Source: Bog-756 sp038210245
Lineage (GTDB): Bacteria; Actinomycetota; Acidimicrobiia; Acidimicrobiales; RAAP-2
Assembly: GCA_038210245.1 (NCBI GenBank)
Contig: JBBQWW010000008.1
Span: forward strand, 7,744-71,743
DNA: 64,000 nt
Direction: 5' to 3'
Position 1 is the first letter of the stretch. Every line of letters begins with the position of its first letter. The notes under the pieces are model-generated. The model had not been told where the DNA came from. It searched no databases and saw nothing but the letters and a program-made list of their open reading frames with translations. The position numbers and the translations under genes were made by a program. Positions 35,035-44,364 of this stretch are shown in pieces.

Positions 35035-36333
35035 GTGGCTCGGTTCGTCGTCGACACCGCCCCGTTGCGTCGCTACCGGCACTTCCGGCGGCTCTGGGCT
35101 GGTCAGGTCATCTCGGGCATGGGATCCCAACTGACCCTGGTGGCGGTGTCGTTTCAGGCCTACTCGCTGACCCACTCCACCCTGGTGGTGGGGCTGATCG
35201 GCCTGGCCCAACTGTTCCCGCTGTTGGCCGGGGCGCTGTGGGGCGGGGCGTTGGCCGATGCCATGGACCGGAAGAAGGTGTTGGTCCTGACCCAGGTGGC
35301 CATGGCCGTCGCCGTGGGCGGTCTGGTCGTCAACGCCTCCCTTGTCCATCCAGCGGTCTGGCCGCTGTTCGTGTGCTCGGGTGCAGGAGCCGGACTCCAG
35401 GGGATCGACTGGCCGGCTCGGCGGGCGGCGCTGCCCATGCTGGTCGAGGAGCGTGACGTCACGGCGGCCATCGCCCTGCAGACCAGCAGCCAGCAGTTGG
35501 CCCTAGTGGCTGGGCCGGCCTTGGCCGGGGTGCTCATCGCCACCATCGGACTGAGCGCCGTCTACGGCATCGACGTGGCCTCCTACGGATTTGCCCTGGT
35601 GGCAGCGCTGCTCCTCCCCGCGTTGGTGCCCCAGGGCGGCGGCACCCCCATGGGCCTGCGGTCGATGGCCGAGGGCTTCAGCTACCTGCGGGGCCAGAAG
35701 CTCCTGTCGGCCACGTACTGGATCGACCTCAACGCCATGATCTTCGGCATGCCCCGGGCCGTGTTCCCGGCCCTCGGTGCCGGCCTGTTCGGAGGCGGGG
35801 CCGGTGTGGTCGGCCTGCTCTACGCCGCCCCCGGAGCCGGTTCCTTGATCGGTTCCCTGTTCACCGGTTGGTGCGGCCGGGTCCGCCATCAGGGGCGGGC
35901 CATCGCCGTCTGCGTGACCATCTGGGGTGTGACCATCGCCCTGTTCGGCATCATCCCGGTGCTGTGGATCGGTCTCACCCTGCTGGCGCTGGCCGGTGCC
36001 GCCGACGTGGTGTCGGCGGTGTTCCGTCAGGCCGTCCAGCAACGGGCCGTGCCCGAGCACCTGCAGGGCCGGCTGTCCGGCACGTTCTTCGCCGTGGTCG
36101 CCGGCGGACCGCGGCTGGGTGACGCCGAGACCGGGGTGGCCGCGGCCATCGGTGGTCCCCAATTCGCCGTGTGGTCGGGCGGAGTGGCCTGCGTGGTCGG
36201 TGTGGGCGTACTGCTCTGGCGGGTCCCCGAACTGTGGCGTGACGCCGGGGGCGGGCAGCCACTCTCGGAGGAGGCCGAGGCTGAGGCCATCGCCGAGGTC
36301 ACCTCGGAGCTGGGCGAAGGCGAACCCCTCTGA
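35035..36333 (+). CDS. MFS transporter, EntS-like
   Basis: 432-residue exporter with about twelve helices. The GTG start at 35035 puts the charged VDTAPLRRYRHFRRLW just before helix one, as in the EntS/Bcr-type family. GALADAMDRKKVLVLTQ is the conserved loop 2-3 motif, here GGALADAMDRKK. GIDWPARRAALPMLV is a second family mark. It probably exports siderophore-like or drug-like compounds. No ribosome site is evident, so the mRNA may be leaderless. A C-terminal acidic tail ends the protein. Confidence 0.85.
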   Translation: MARFVVDTAPLRRYRHFRRLWAGQVISGMGSQLTLVAVSFQAYSLTHSTLVVGLIGLAQLFPLLAGALWGGALADAMDRKKVLVLTQVAMAVAVGGLVVNASLVHPAVWPLFVCSGAGAGLQGIDWPARRAALPMLVEERDVTAAIALQTSSQQLALVAGPALAGVLIATIGLSAVYGIDVASYGFALVAALLLPALVPQGGGTPMGLRSMAEGFSYLRGQKLLSATYWIDLNAMIFGMPRAVFPALGAGLFGGGAGVVGLLYAAPGAGSLIGSLFTGWCGRVRHQGRAIAVCVTIWGVTIALFGIIPVLWIGLTLLALAGAADVVSAVFRQAVQQRAVPEHLQGRLSGTFFAVVAGGPRLGDAETGVAAAIGGPQFAVWSGGVACVVGVGVLLWRVPELWRDAGGGQPLSEEAEAEAIAEVTSELGEGEPL

Positions 36334-36396
36334 TCCCGCCCCTCCCCCGTGGTCGGATCGACGGGGCCGACTGACCCAGGCGGTACCCTTCGCCCC

Positions 36397-37227
36397 GTGA
36401 CGGCGAGCGGGAGCATCCCTCCCCCTCCAGGCTGGTATCCAGACCCGGCGGGCGCGAAGGCGTGGCGATGGTGGGACGGGGGCCGGTGGACCGAGCACGC
36501 CGCCGATCCCGTGACGGGGAGCGGCGCTGCCGACATCCCCCTCGCCTCGACCCCTCCGATGTGGGCCTACGGGCCGGGCGCCGCCACCGGGCTTCCGGTC
36601 GTGTCGGCACGCGAGGCGCTGGCGTCGGCCGAGACCATGGCGCCGTGGGCGGAACGGGCCTTCGCCTGGTACCTGGTTGTCATCGCAGTCGGGCTCCTGA
36701 CGGCCTGGGCCGAGAGCTCGTCCTTCCGCCAGATCTTCCACGCCCTCAGGGTCCAGGCATCGACCGGGGTGACCCAACCCCGGGTGATTGACGGGGTCGA
36801 GAAGAGCAACCTTTTGAGTGTGGCCACGCTCCTCGTGGTGACGCCGTTCTACGTGCTGCTGCTCATCTGGCAGTACCGGGCGGCCCGGACCGCCCGGCTC
36901 CTCGGCCTGCCGGCCGCCCACTCGGCCGGTTTGGGCGTGGGCAGCTGGTTCATTCCGGTGGTCAACTTCTGGTTCCCCTACCAGGCCTTCCGCGACTGCC
37001 TTCCCCCCGGACATCCCGACGTGCGGGCGGTGAATCGGATGTGGGCCTGCTTCATCACCGTGCTGGGCACGAACCTGGTCACCCAGGTGCTGGCGTGGAT
37101 CGGGACCTCGGTGGCCTTCCTCTTCGCCGCCGGGGCGCTGGCCGTCGGGATCGGCTTCGCGTGCTACGGGGTACGAACGGTGCGCTCGATCACCGCCGCC
37201 CACCGCCGACTGCTCGGCCTGGCGTAG
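36397..37227 (+). CDS. DUF2510 and DUF4328 membrane protein
   Basis: 276-residue membrane protein with a GTG start. The N-terminal DUF2510 motif is PPPPGWYPDPAGAKAWRWWD then GGRWTEHA. Four hydrophobic segments follow (about 88-105, 145-162, 180-200, 230-255) with LGVGSWFIPVVNFWFPYQAF, the mark of DUF4328. Function of the family is unknown; DUF2510 is common at the N-termini of actinobacterial membrane proteins. It follows the MFS gene by 63 bases in the same direction. Confidence 0.82.
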   Translation: MTASGSIPPPPGWYPDPAGAKAWRWWDGGRWTEHAADPVTGSGAADIPLASTPPMWAYGPGAATGLPVVSAREALASAETMAPWAERAFAWYLVVIAVGLLTAWAESSSFRQIFHALRVQASTGVTQPRVIDGVEKSNLLSVATLLVVTPFYVLLLIWQYRAARTARLLGLPAAHSAGLGVGSWFIPVVNFWFPYQAFRDCLPPGHPDVRAVNRMWACFITVLGTNLVTQVLAWIGTSVAFLFAAGALAVGIGFACYGVRTVRSITAAHRRLLGLA

Positions 37228-37253
37228 GGGGACGGACCCACCCTAGGGTCGAA

Positions 37254-37293
37254 GTGGAACTAGTATTCCGTTTGTGGTACCGTAACCGGAGCG
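37254..37293. promoter_or_regulatory. Possible promoter/operator of the efflux-TetR pair
   Basis: AT-richer patch with GGAACTAGTATTCC (37256-37269, outer four bases symmetric) and TGGTACCGTA close by. TAGTAT could be a -10 box. TetR proteins usually bind such spots before the pump gene they control, and the TetR gene follows this pump. Weak on its own. Confidence 0.35.
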
Positions 37294-37423
37294 CTTCCTC
37301 CGGTCCGTCCCGGGCCACCGGGCGCGCCGACCACCGGCATCGAGCCACCCTCACACCGCCGGTGGCGCCACCTCTGCACCGGTCCGCCCTACCCGACCGG
37401 CGGACGACCGACGGACAGGACCC

Positions 37424-38890
37424 ATGACCAGATCCTTCGAACGATCCAGCTACCAGGCCACCTTCGTGGTCCTCCTCCTGGCCGTGATGGCCTACTCCCT
37501 CCTGCAGTCCCTGGTGGTTCCGGTCCTGCCCACCTTCCAGCGGGAGCTCCACACCTCGCAGAGCACGGTGACCTGGTTGCTGACGGTGTTCCTGCTGTCG
37601 GCGTCGATCTTCACGCCCATCCTGGGTCGGGTCGGTGACATGGTGGGCAAGGAGCGCATGCTGGTGGTCACCCTGCTGGCCCTGGCCACCGGTACCGTCC
37701 TCGCCGGGCTCTCCCACTCCATTGGCCTCCTCATCGTGGCCCGGGCCATCCAGGGCGTGGGTGGGGCGGTACTGCCCCTGTCCTTCGGCATCATCCGTGA
37801 CGAGTTCCCGGCCGCCAGGGTGGCCACGGGCGTGGGTGTTGTCGCCGCCATGGCCGCGGTCGGCGGTGGGGCCGGCATCGTGCTGGCCGGGCCCATCGTC
37901 CTGCACCTCAACTACCACTGGCTCTTCTGGTTCCCGCTGATCATCGCTCTGGTGGCGGCGGTGTGCGCCTACTTCTTCGTCCCCGAGTCTCCGGTGCGCA
38001 CCCCGGGCAAGATCAGCTGGGTGGGAGCCGTGCTCCTCTCGGGCTGGCTGGTGGCCCTGCTCCTCGGAGTCAGCCAGGCCCCCACCTGGGGGTGGAGCTC
38101 GGCCAGGGTGCTCGGACTCATCGGCCTGGCCGTCATCATCGGGGTGGTCTGGGTCATCGTGGAGTACCGCTCGAAGGAGCCACTGGTGGACATGCGCATG
38201 ATGCGGGTGCCGGCGGTGTGGACCAACAACCTGGTGGCCCTGCTCCTCGGCGTAGGCATGTACTCGGCCATCGGCTTCATCCCCGAGTTCCTGCAGACGC
38301 CCAGCTCGAACGGGTACGGCTTCGGCGCCAGCATCGTCCAGTCCGGCCTCTACCTCCTGCCTCTGACCGTGACCATGTTCATCGTGGGCATGCTGTCGGG
38401 GAGGATCGCCGCCGCCATCGGATCCAAGGCGGCGGTGGTGATCGGGTCGGCCTTCTCGCTGGTCGGCTACCTCCTGCTGGCCTTCGCCCACACCCGCCCG
38501 TGGGAGATCTACACGTCTTCCGCCCTACTCGGCATCGGAATCGGCCTGGCCTTCGCCGCCATGTCCAACCTCATCGTCCAGGCCGTCCCCGCGTCCCAGA
38601 CCGGTGTGGCCAGCGGGATGAACGCCAACATCCGCACCATCGGTGGAGCCATCGGCGCCGGCATCATGTCCAGCATCGTGACCGCCACCCTGCTCCACAG
38701 CGGTTACCCGGCCGAGACGGGCTACCGCAACGGGTTCGCCTTTCTGGCTGCGGTGACCGCAGTGGCTATCGTGGCCGGCATCATGATCCCCACCTCCCCC
38801 AGGGTGCCCGCCGGCGAGGACCAGGAGCACCGCCACCACGTCGAGCACGCTGAGCTGGCCCTGGTACCGGGCGGCACCATCGTCGACTGA
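37424..38890 (+). CDS. MFS drug exporter, DHA2 (QacA/EmrB) type
   Basis: 488-residue proton-driven exporter with fourteen predicted helices. LGRVGDMVGKERMLV is the loop 2-3 motif. RAIQGVGGAVLPLSFGIIRD is motif B with its Arg, and GVGVVAAMAAVGGGAGIVLAGP matches motif C of antiporters. The C-terminal tail is His-rich (HRHHVEHAEL). It overlaps the TetR gene by one base (TGATG). Probably expels organic cations or antibiotics under control of that regulator. Confidence 0.92.
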   Translation: MTRSFERSSYQATFVVLLLAVMAYSLLQSLVVPVLPTFQRELHTSQSTVTWLLTVFLLSASIFTPILGRVGDMVGKERMLVVTLLALATGTVLAGLSHSIGLLIVARAIQGVGGAVLPLSFGIIRDEFPAARVATGVGVVAAMAAVGGGAGIVLAGPIVLHLNYHWLFWFPLIIALVAAVCAYFFVPESPVRTPGKISWVGAVLLSGWLVALLLGVSQAPTWGWSSARVLGLIGLAVIIGVVWVIVEYRSKEPLVDMRMMRVPAVWTNNLVALLLGVGMYSAIGFIPEFLQTPSSNGYGFGASIVQSGLYLLPLTVTMFIVGMLSGRIAAAIGSKAAVVIGSAFSLVGYLLLAFAHTRPWEIYTSSALLGIGIGLAFAAMSNLIVQAVPASQTGVASGMNANIRTIGGAIGAGIMSSIVTATLLHSGYPAETGYRNGFAFLAAVTAVAIVAGIMIPTSPRVPAGEDQEHRHHVEHAELALVPGGTIVD

Positions 38891-39621
38891 TGCGCCCCAC
38901 CCCCTCCACCGTGGGCCGGCCGACGGCCCTTCGGGGCACAGGGCTCGGCGAGCCCGCCGACTCGGCCGATCCCGAGCCCACCCTCCGACGCGACGCCGCC
39001 CGCAACCGGGACAAGATCCTGGCCGCGGCACGAGCCGCCTTCGACGAGGAGGGCGTGGACATCGGGGTGGAGGTCATCGCCCAGCGGGCCGGAGTGGGCG
39101 TCGGCACCCTCTACCGACGGTTCCCCACCAAGGAGCTGCTCATCGAGGCGGTGGTCGCCGAGGTCCTGGAGGCCGTGCTGTCGGCGGCCACCGCCGCCCT
39201 CGACCACGAATCGCCGGCTGACGGGTTCACCGAGTACCTCCGGGCCGTCGGCTGGCTCCAGTTCGAGCACGCCGGCTGCCTGACCCGCTTGTGGAACGAC
39301 AGTCCGGGCGATGTGCGGGACCGGATCGAGGTGGCCGGCCGCTCGCTGCTGGCCCGGGCCCAGGCGGCCGGGGCCGTCCGGGACGATCTGGTCTACGAGG
39401 ACGTGGTCGTCCTGTTCTGGTCGTTGCGGGGCGTCATCGAGTCCACCGCCATGGTCTCCCCCGGAGCCTGGCTCCGACACCTCGACCTCCTCGTGATGTC
39501 CCTGGCCCCGAACGGCGACCCCCTGTCGCACCCGCCGCTCACCGCCCAACAGGTGCGGGAGGCCAAGGCCGCGGTGGCGCAGCGCGAGGCCATGCGCACC
39601 GGCCGCCCACCCGGGCCCTGA
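38890..39621 (+). CDS. TetR-family repressor
   Basis: 243-residue regulator. A helix-turn-helix domain is at about residues 37-85: ILAAARAAFDEEGVD, then VIAQRAGVGVGTLYRRFPTK and ELLIEAV. The C-terminal ligand domain is helical. The gene overlaps the pump stop by one base, so the repressor is made from the pump mRNA. This is the usual feedback arrangement for a drug-induced efflux pump. The N-terminal 35 residues are Pro/Gly-rich and the true start may be further in. Confidence 0.9.
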   Translation: MRPTPSTVGRPTALRGTGLGEPADSADPEPTLRRDAARNRDKILAAARAAFDEEGVDIGVEVIAQRAGVGVGTLYRRFPTKELLIEAVVAEVLEAVLSAATAALDHESPADGFTEYLRAVGWLQFEHAGCLTRLWNDSPGDVRDRIEVAGRSLLARAQAAGAVRDDLVYEDVVVLFWSLRGVIESTAMVSPGAWLRHLDLLVMSLAPNGDPLSHPPLTAQQVREAKAAVAQREAMRTGRPPGP

Positions 39622-39752
39622 ATCGGTCCGGGACCACGGCCCGGCGGCGCTCCTGGCTGGTCGGCTGGTTGCCGTCGAAGTAGCCGTCGACACTCCACTT
39701 CTCTCGTGGGACCATGGTCGGCGCCGGGGGGCCCGTAGGCGGAGGTCGCCGG

Positions 39753-41540
39753 ATGCACCGCATGACCAGAGCAGACGTCCCCAGGGACGCCACCGTGTCC
39801 GAGGGATGCAGCCGTAGCGGAGCGGGTCGGAACGACAGGTCGGGTCGGTTCGGAGCCTCGTGGATCGCCGCGTCGGCCCTCACCGTGGCCCTGGTGGCCG
39901 CCGGCACCCTGGCAGCCGGGCCGGGGTCGTCCTCGGCCGGGGCGGTCACGCCCACCCCCACGCCGGTCAATTCCATGTACGTCCTCAACGAGACCACGCC
40001 CTCGGTCCAGTCGTTCACCCCCGGGGCCACTGGCAACGTGGCCCCGGCCAGTACCCTCACCGGTACCGCGCCAGCCCTGAATGACCCGTACTTCATGGCC
40101 ATGGACCCGTCGGGCAACGTCTGGGTGGCCAACTTCGGTGGCAACACCATCGTCGAGTACACCCAGGCCCAGCTGGCCGCAGGGGGCAGCCCTAACCCGG
40201 TAGTGGCCGTCAGCGCTACCGGGACCAGCCTCAACCATCCGTCGAGCCTGGCCTTCGACCGGTCGGGCGACCTCTGGGTGACCAACCAGACCGCCCCGGG
40301 CACCGTCGTGGAGTTCACCTCGAGCCAGCTGGCGTCGACCGGGGCACCGGTCCCGGCCGTGACCATCAGCGGCGCCAGCCTGGTCAATCCGGGCTCGCTG
40401 GCGTTCGACGGCCGAGGTGCGCTGTGGGTGGGGATCAACGGGACGACCCCCGCCTCCAGCTCCCTCGTCAGCTACACCCCCGCCCAGCTGGCGGCCACCG
40501 GCTCGCCCGTGCCCACCGTGACACTTACGCCCACCGGTACCAGCATCACCAGTCCTGACGGGCTGGCCTTCGACAGCTCGGGGAGCCTGTGGGTGGCCAA
40601 CGGCAGCACCGGGGGCAGCGTGGTGGCCTTCTCCCCCGCCCAGCTGGCCGCCAACGGCTCGCCGGTGCCCAAGGTCACCCTGGCCGCCAACGGCAACAAC
40701 ATCAATGTGCCCGACGGCGTCACGTTCGACCGCTTCGGGAATCTGTGGGTGTCCAACTGGGGCACCGGCATCAACGCCACCTCCTCGATCGCCGAGTACA
40801 CGCCGGCCCAGCTGGCCACCTCGGGGACTCCGACCCCGGCATCCCTGCTGGCCGGCATCAACACCGCTCTGGCCGGGCCGGACAATGTGCTGTTCGTCCC
40901 CGCCACGGGCTACACCCTCACCGCCTCCGACGGTGGAATCTTCAACTACGGCGGGTCGGGCTTCTTCGGCTCGACCGGCAGCTTGCACCTCAACAGCCCC
41001 ATCGTGGGCATGACCGCCACACCGGACGGCCTCGGCTACTGGTTCGTGGCTGGTGACGGCGGCGTCTTCAACTTCGGCGATGCCGGTTTCTACGGATCCC
41101 ACGGTGGGACGCCCCTCAACAAGCCCATCGTGGGCATGGCCGCCACCCCGGACGGCAAGGGCTACTGGCTGGTGGCCAGTGACGGAGGCATCTTCACCTA
41201 CGGCAGCGGCGCCGCCTTCTTCGGATCCCACGGGGGGTCGCCCCTCAACCAGCCCATTGTGGGCATGACCGCCGCCCCCAACGGAACGGGCTACTGGCTG
41301 GTGGCCAGTGACGGAGGTATCTTCACCTACGGCAGCGGCGCCGCCTTCTTCGGCTCCCACGGGGGGTTCCCCCTCAACCAGCCCATCGTGGCCATGGCCG
41401 CCACGCCGGACGGCGGCGGGTACTGGCTGGTGGCCTCCGACGGGGGCATCTTCACCTACGGAAACGCCCCGTTCTCCGGCTCCCACGGGGGGTCGCCCCT
41501 CAACAAGCCCATCGTGGGGATGGCAGGTCCCTTCGGCTAG
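39753..41540 (+). CDS. Secreted NHL-like propeller with GYWLV repeats
   Basis: 595-residue exported protein. The start at 39753 is preferred, with GGAGG seven bases upstream. Signal segment: WIAASALTVALVAAGTLAAG then SSAGA at about residues 37-63. Residues about 70-380 form six NHL/Vgb-like blades with the unit PxxLAFDxSGxLWVxN and an SxxQLA linker. The remainder has five GYWLVASDGGIFTYG units. Units at 41160 and 41289 are nearly identical in DNA at a 129-base period, a sign of recent duplication. It is probably on the cell surface; ligand unknown. Confidence 0.85.
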   Translation: MHRMTRADVPRDATVSEGCSRSGAGRNDRSGRFGASWIAASALTVALVAAGTLAAGPGSSSAGAVTPTPTPVNSMYVLNETTPSVQSFTPGATGNVAPASTLTGTAPALNDPYFMAMDPSGNVWVANFGGNTIVEYTQAQLAAGGSPNPVVAVSATGTSLNHPSSLAFDRSGDLWVTNQTAPGTVVEFTSSQLASTGAPVPAVTISGASLVNPGSLAFDGRGALWVGINGTTPASSSLVSYTPAQLAATGSPVPTVTLTPTGTSITSPDGLAFDSSGSLWVANGSTGGSVVAFSPAQLAANGSPVPKVTLAANGNNINVPDGVTFDRFGNLWVSNWGTGINATSSIAEYTPAQLATSGTPTPASLLAGINTALAGPDNVLFVPATGYTLTASDGGIFNYGGSGFFGSTGSLHLNSPIVGMTATPDGLGYWFVAGDGGVFNFGDAGFYGSHGGTPLNKPIVGMAATPDGKGYWLVASDGGIFTYGSGAAFFGSHGGSPLNQPIVGMTAAPNGTGYWLVASDGGIFTYGSGAAFFGSHGGFPLNQPIVAMAATPDGGGYWLVASDGGIFTYGNAPFSGSHGGSPLNKPIVGMAGPFG

Positions 41541-41561
41541 CACCCCACCGACTGGACCGGT

Positions 41562-42146
41562 TCAGACCTCGGCCAGGTGGCGGAGCTGCAGGGAGAGGGC
41601 GATCTCCAGCACCCCGTAGAGGATCAGCCAGATCCCCATGATGACGGCCAGGACGCCGAGGGTCAGGTGGGGCCAGACCAGGGTGACCACGCCGGCGGCG
41701 AAGGCCAGGACGCCCATGCCGATCCGGAAACCCCGGGCCGGCGAGCCGTGGTCGCTGTAGGCGGTGAAGAACTCGATGATCCCGCCGATCACCCAGAACA
41801 GGCCGATGAGGAAGGCCAGCGTGGTGACGGTCTGCTCGGTGTGGCGCAGGAACAGGATGCCGATGATCACCGACAGCAGGCCGAGGATGGCCATCAGCCA
41901 GCGGGTGCCGTTGGTGTCCTCGTGATCGGCGATGGCCATCACGATACGGAAGAGGCCGGCCACGAAGAGCCAGATGCCGAGCAGGATGGCGAAGGCGTAG
42001 ATGGTGTCCTTGGGCCGGATCACGACCAGCGCCCCCAGGATGAGGGTCACGATTCCGAAGAACAGGACCCACCCCCACGACTTCCCCACCGTGCGGAGGA
42101 TGTCCCGCTCTTCCGCTGTGACGTTGAGTCCGTCTGGGCTGGACAT
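41562..42146 (-). CDS. HdeD-family (DUF308) membrane protein
   Basis: 194-residue membrane protein with six helices arranged as three repeated pairs: LFFGIVTLILGALVVIRP, then ILLGIWLFVAGLFRIVMA, with the pattern repeated twice. This is the HdeD/DUF308 signature, linked to acid resistance in enterobacteria and of unknown role in actinobacteria. It converges with the secreted propeller gene with 21 bases between stops. Confidence 0.88.
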   Translation of the reverse strand: MSSPDGLNVTAEERDILRTVGKSWGWVLFFGIVTLILGALVVIRPKDTIYAFAILLGIWLFVAGLFRIVMAIADHEDTNGTRWLMAILGLLSVIIGILFLRHTEQTVTTLAFLIGLFWVIGGIIEFFTAYSDHGSPARGFRIGMGVLAFAAGVVTLVWPHLTLGVLAVIMGIWLILYGVLEIALSLQLRHLAEV

Positions 42147-42286
42147 GGCAACCTCCCCCGGTCAGGGCGGTTCGCCCAACGGGCCGGCCGCCACTGGGAC
42201 AAGAGACTACGGCTGCCCCTGTCGAAGGTGGCGGACGCTCCACCGCCCCCGCCCCGGCCCCGCCGTCGGGCCACCCCTCGGCCGGC

Positions 42287-43180
42287 TCAGACGGACCCGG
42301 CGCCGGCCCTGTCCACCAGCTCCTCGCTCAGCGACCACAGCAGGGTGGCGGCCGCTGGATCTTGGGCCGCCGGCGAAGGCACCCGGGCCCGGCACCTCAC
42401 GAAGTACTGGCCGGTCACCTCGGCCACCTCCGGCGACGAGGCCAGGTACACCGAGGTCCGGGCGCCTTGTTCCGGAGTGAGGATGAACGGCTTGATGACC
42501 TTGATGCCGAAGGCCAGGAATCCCCTGGCATCGTCGTCGCGGGCGAAGCCCGAGGCCACGGTGCCGGGATGGAGGCAGTTGGCCGTGACCCCGTGGCCGG
42601 CCAGTCGCCGGGCCAACTCCGTCGTGAACAGGATGTTGGCCAGCTTGGATCGGCTGTAGGCCTGCATGCCGCGGTAGTGCCGGGTGGACTGGAGGTCGTC
42701 GAAGTCGAGGCCACGGCGGGCGGCCTGATGAGCAGTCGAGGCCACGTTGACCACCCGCGCCGGAGCCGACTCGACCAGCCGGTCGGTCAGCAGCTGGGTC
42801 AGGAGGAAGGGGCCCAGGTGGTTGATGGCCAAGGTGGCCTCGTAGCCGTCGACCGTCTCGGTCCGCTCCGACTGGACCAGTCCGGCGTTGTTGACCAGCA
42901 CGTCAATCCGGGGGCACCGGTCGAGGACCTCCTCGGCCCCCCGTCGGACCGAGGACAGATCCCCAAGGTCGAACAGGACCAGGTCCACCTGCTCCGAGCC
43001 GCTTTCTCGACGGATCTCGGCCAGAGCCAGTCGACCCCGCCCTTCGTGGCGGGCGGTGATGACGATGTCAGCACCGGCCCGGGCCAGGGCCACCGCGGTG
43101 GCCCGGCCCACCCCCGAGTTGGCTCCGGTGATTACGACGGTGCGACCGTGTAGAGAGGGGACCACCCCTGTTGGGCTCAT
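42287..43180 (-). CDS. Short-chain dehydrogenase, retinol-dehydrogenase-like
   Basis: 297-residue SDR. Cofactor motif TGANSGVG at residues 19-26, NNAG in VLVNNAGLVQ, catalytic Ser in NVASTAHQ, and Tyr/Lys in AYSRSKLAN. The RGLDFDDLQ insertion before the catalytic Tyr is typical of the retinol-dehydrogenase/WWOX-like branch that acts on lipophilic alcohols. Transcribed alone, with about 100 bases to FTR1. Confidence 0.88.
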   Translation of the reverse strand: MSPTGVVPSLHGRTVVITGANSGVGRATAVALARAGADIVITARHEGRGRLALAEIRRESGSEQVDLVLFDLGDLSSVRRGAEEVLDRCPRIDVLVNNAGLVQSERTETVDGYEATLAINHLGPFLLTQLLTDRLVESAPARVVNVASTAHQAARRGLDFDDLQSTRHYRGMQAYSRSKLANILFTTELARRLAGHGVTANCLHPGTVASGFARDDDARGFLAFGIKVIKPFILTPEQGARTSVYLASSPEVAEVTGQYFVRCRARVPSPAAQDPAAATLLWSLSEELVDRAGAGSV

Positions 43181-43281
43181 CGCCGGTCCTCGGGTTCGAA
43201 GCGATCGCCCGGGTCTCGGGCGCCGATGAGGAGGCTAGGCGATGAGGCCGAGGCGCCACCGGCCGCATCGTCCGTGACCGC

Positions 43282-44271
43282 TCAGCCCCTCGACTGGCGC
43301 TGTCCCCCGATCGTTTCGTGCACCGGAGGCGTGGCGGTCGGTTCGGCGATGCCTTCGGCCAGGTCGCCCACCGGTCTGGGGCCATCGGCTGGCAGGAGTT
43401 GGTCCACGGCGGAGCGCGCGCTGGGGTCCTCGGCCGCCGTTCGGGCCCGGCGGCCGCGGGTGATGAACAAGGTGGTGGCCACCGAGACGTAGGTGACCCA
43501 GACGATGACCTGCAGGACGGTGGGGTGATCGGCATAGCCGAGGAGGCCGTGGCACAGGTCTCCCCACGTGCTGTCCTCGCTCAGGACACGGCTGGTGTCC
43601 CACACGCTTCCCTCGAGGAACGGCAACCACCCCAGCTCCTGCATGTTCTGGACGGCGTCAGCCAGCAGTCCGGCGGCGAAGACCATCAGCACCACACCGA
43701 TGGTGCGAAAGAACAGACCCAGGTTCAGTCGGCGACCGAGTTTGAAGATGACATAGGCGATGACGAGGGACACCCCCAGGCCCAGCAGCGCACCGAACAG
43801 GAGCCCGTTGCCCCGAGCCGTCGTGGCGGCTTGGGTTGTGGAGGCGAACACGATGGCCAGGGTGAAGACCATGGTCTCCACCCCTTCCCGACCCACGGCC
43901 TGGAAGGCCAGCGCCCCCAGCCCGAAGCGGGCCTTGCCACTCAGGGCCTCATCGGATCGCCGTTGGAGATCCGCCGTCAGGGTCCGGCTGTGGGACTGCA
44001 TCCAGAACGTCATGTAGGTCAGGACGGCGGCGGCCAGCAGGTAGGTGGTGGTCTCGAAGATGGTCTGGGCCCTCGAACCGTTGTACTGCTTGATCACGAG
44101 GTAGGCGGTCACACCCCCGCCGATCACCAGCACCATGGCCGCCCCCACGCCCAAGAAGACGTCCCGGAAGTGACGCCGCTGGCCGATCTTGTCGAGATAG
44201 GCCAGGAGGATGGCGATGATCATGCTCGCCTCGACGCCTTCCCGTAGGAAGATCACGAAGGTCGGAATCAT
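43282..44271 (-). CDS. efeU: FTR1-type iron permease
   Basis: 329-residue membrane protein with seven helices. Both iron-binding REGxE motifs are present: FLREGVEAS near residue 10 and GREGVETMVF in helix four. The start at 44271 is preferred over 44304 because GGGGGA lies just upstream. It takes up iron across the inner membrane. In many bacteria the partner genes efeO and efeB follow, but here none do: the SDR lies downstream. Iron control is shown by the DtxR/IdeR-type box at 44308. Confidence 0.92.
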   Translation of the reverse strand: MIPTFVIFLREGVEASMIIAILLAYLDKIGQRRHFRDVFLGVGAAMVLVIGGGVTAYLVIKQYNGSRAQTIFETTTYLLAAAVLTYMTFWMQSHSRTLTADLQRRSDEALSGKARFGLGALAFQAVGREGVETMVFTLAIVFASTTQAATTARGNGLLFGALLGLGVSLVIAYVIFKLGRRLNLGLFFRTIGVVLMVFAAGLLADAVQNMQELGWLPFLEGSVWDTSRVLSEDSTWGDLCHGLLGYADHPTVLQVIVWVTYVSVATTLFITRGRRARTAAEDPSARSAVDQLLPADGPRPVGDLAEGIAEPTATPPVHETIGGQRQSRG

Positions 44272-44307
44272 CGAGGTCCCCCGGCTGGCTCGTTCATAGT
44301 TCAAATA

Positions 44308-44321
44308 TTAGGTAAGCCTAA
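44308..44321. promoter_or_regulatory. DtxR/IdeR-type iron box
   Basis: TTAGGTAAGCCTAA is a near-perfect palindrome that matches the core of the DtxR/IdeR consensus (TTAGGTTAGCCTAACCTAA). It lies 37-50 bases before the FTR1 start, where a bound iron-loaded repressor would block transcription. The region is AT-rich compared with its flanks. Confidence 0.85.
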
Positions 44322-44364
44322 TTTTGGTCGTATGTCAACCCTGCCACAGGCGAACCGGACGAAC

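Noticed and set aside
39753..41540. Repeated units as a CRISPR array
   Set aside because: The period is 129 bases, units are coding and in frame, and there are no unique spacers.
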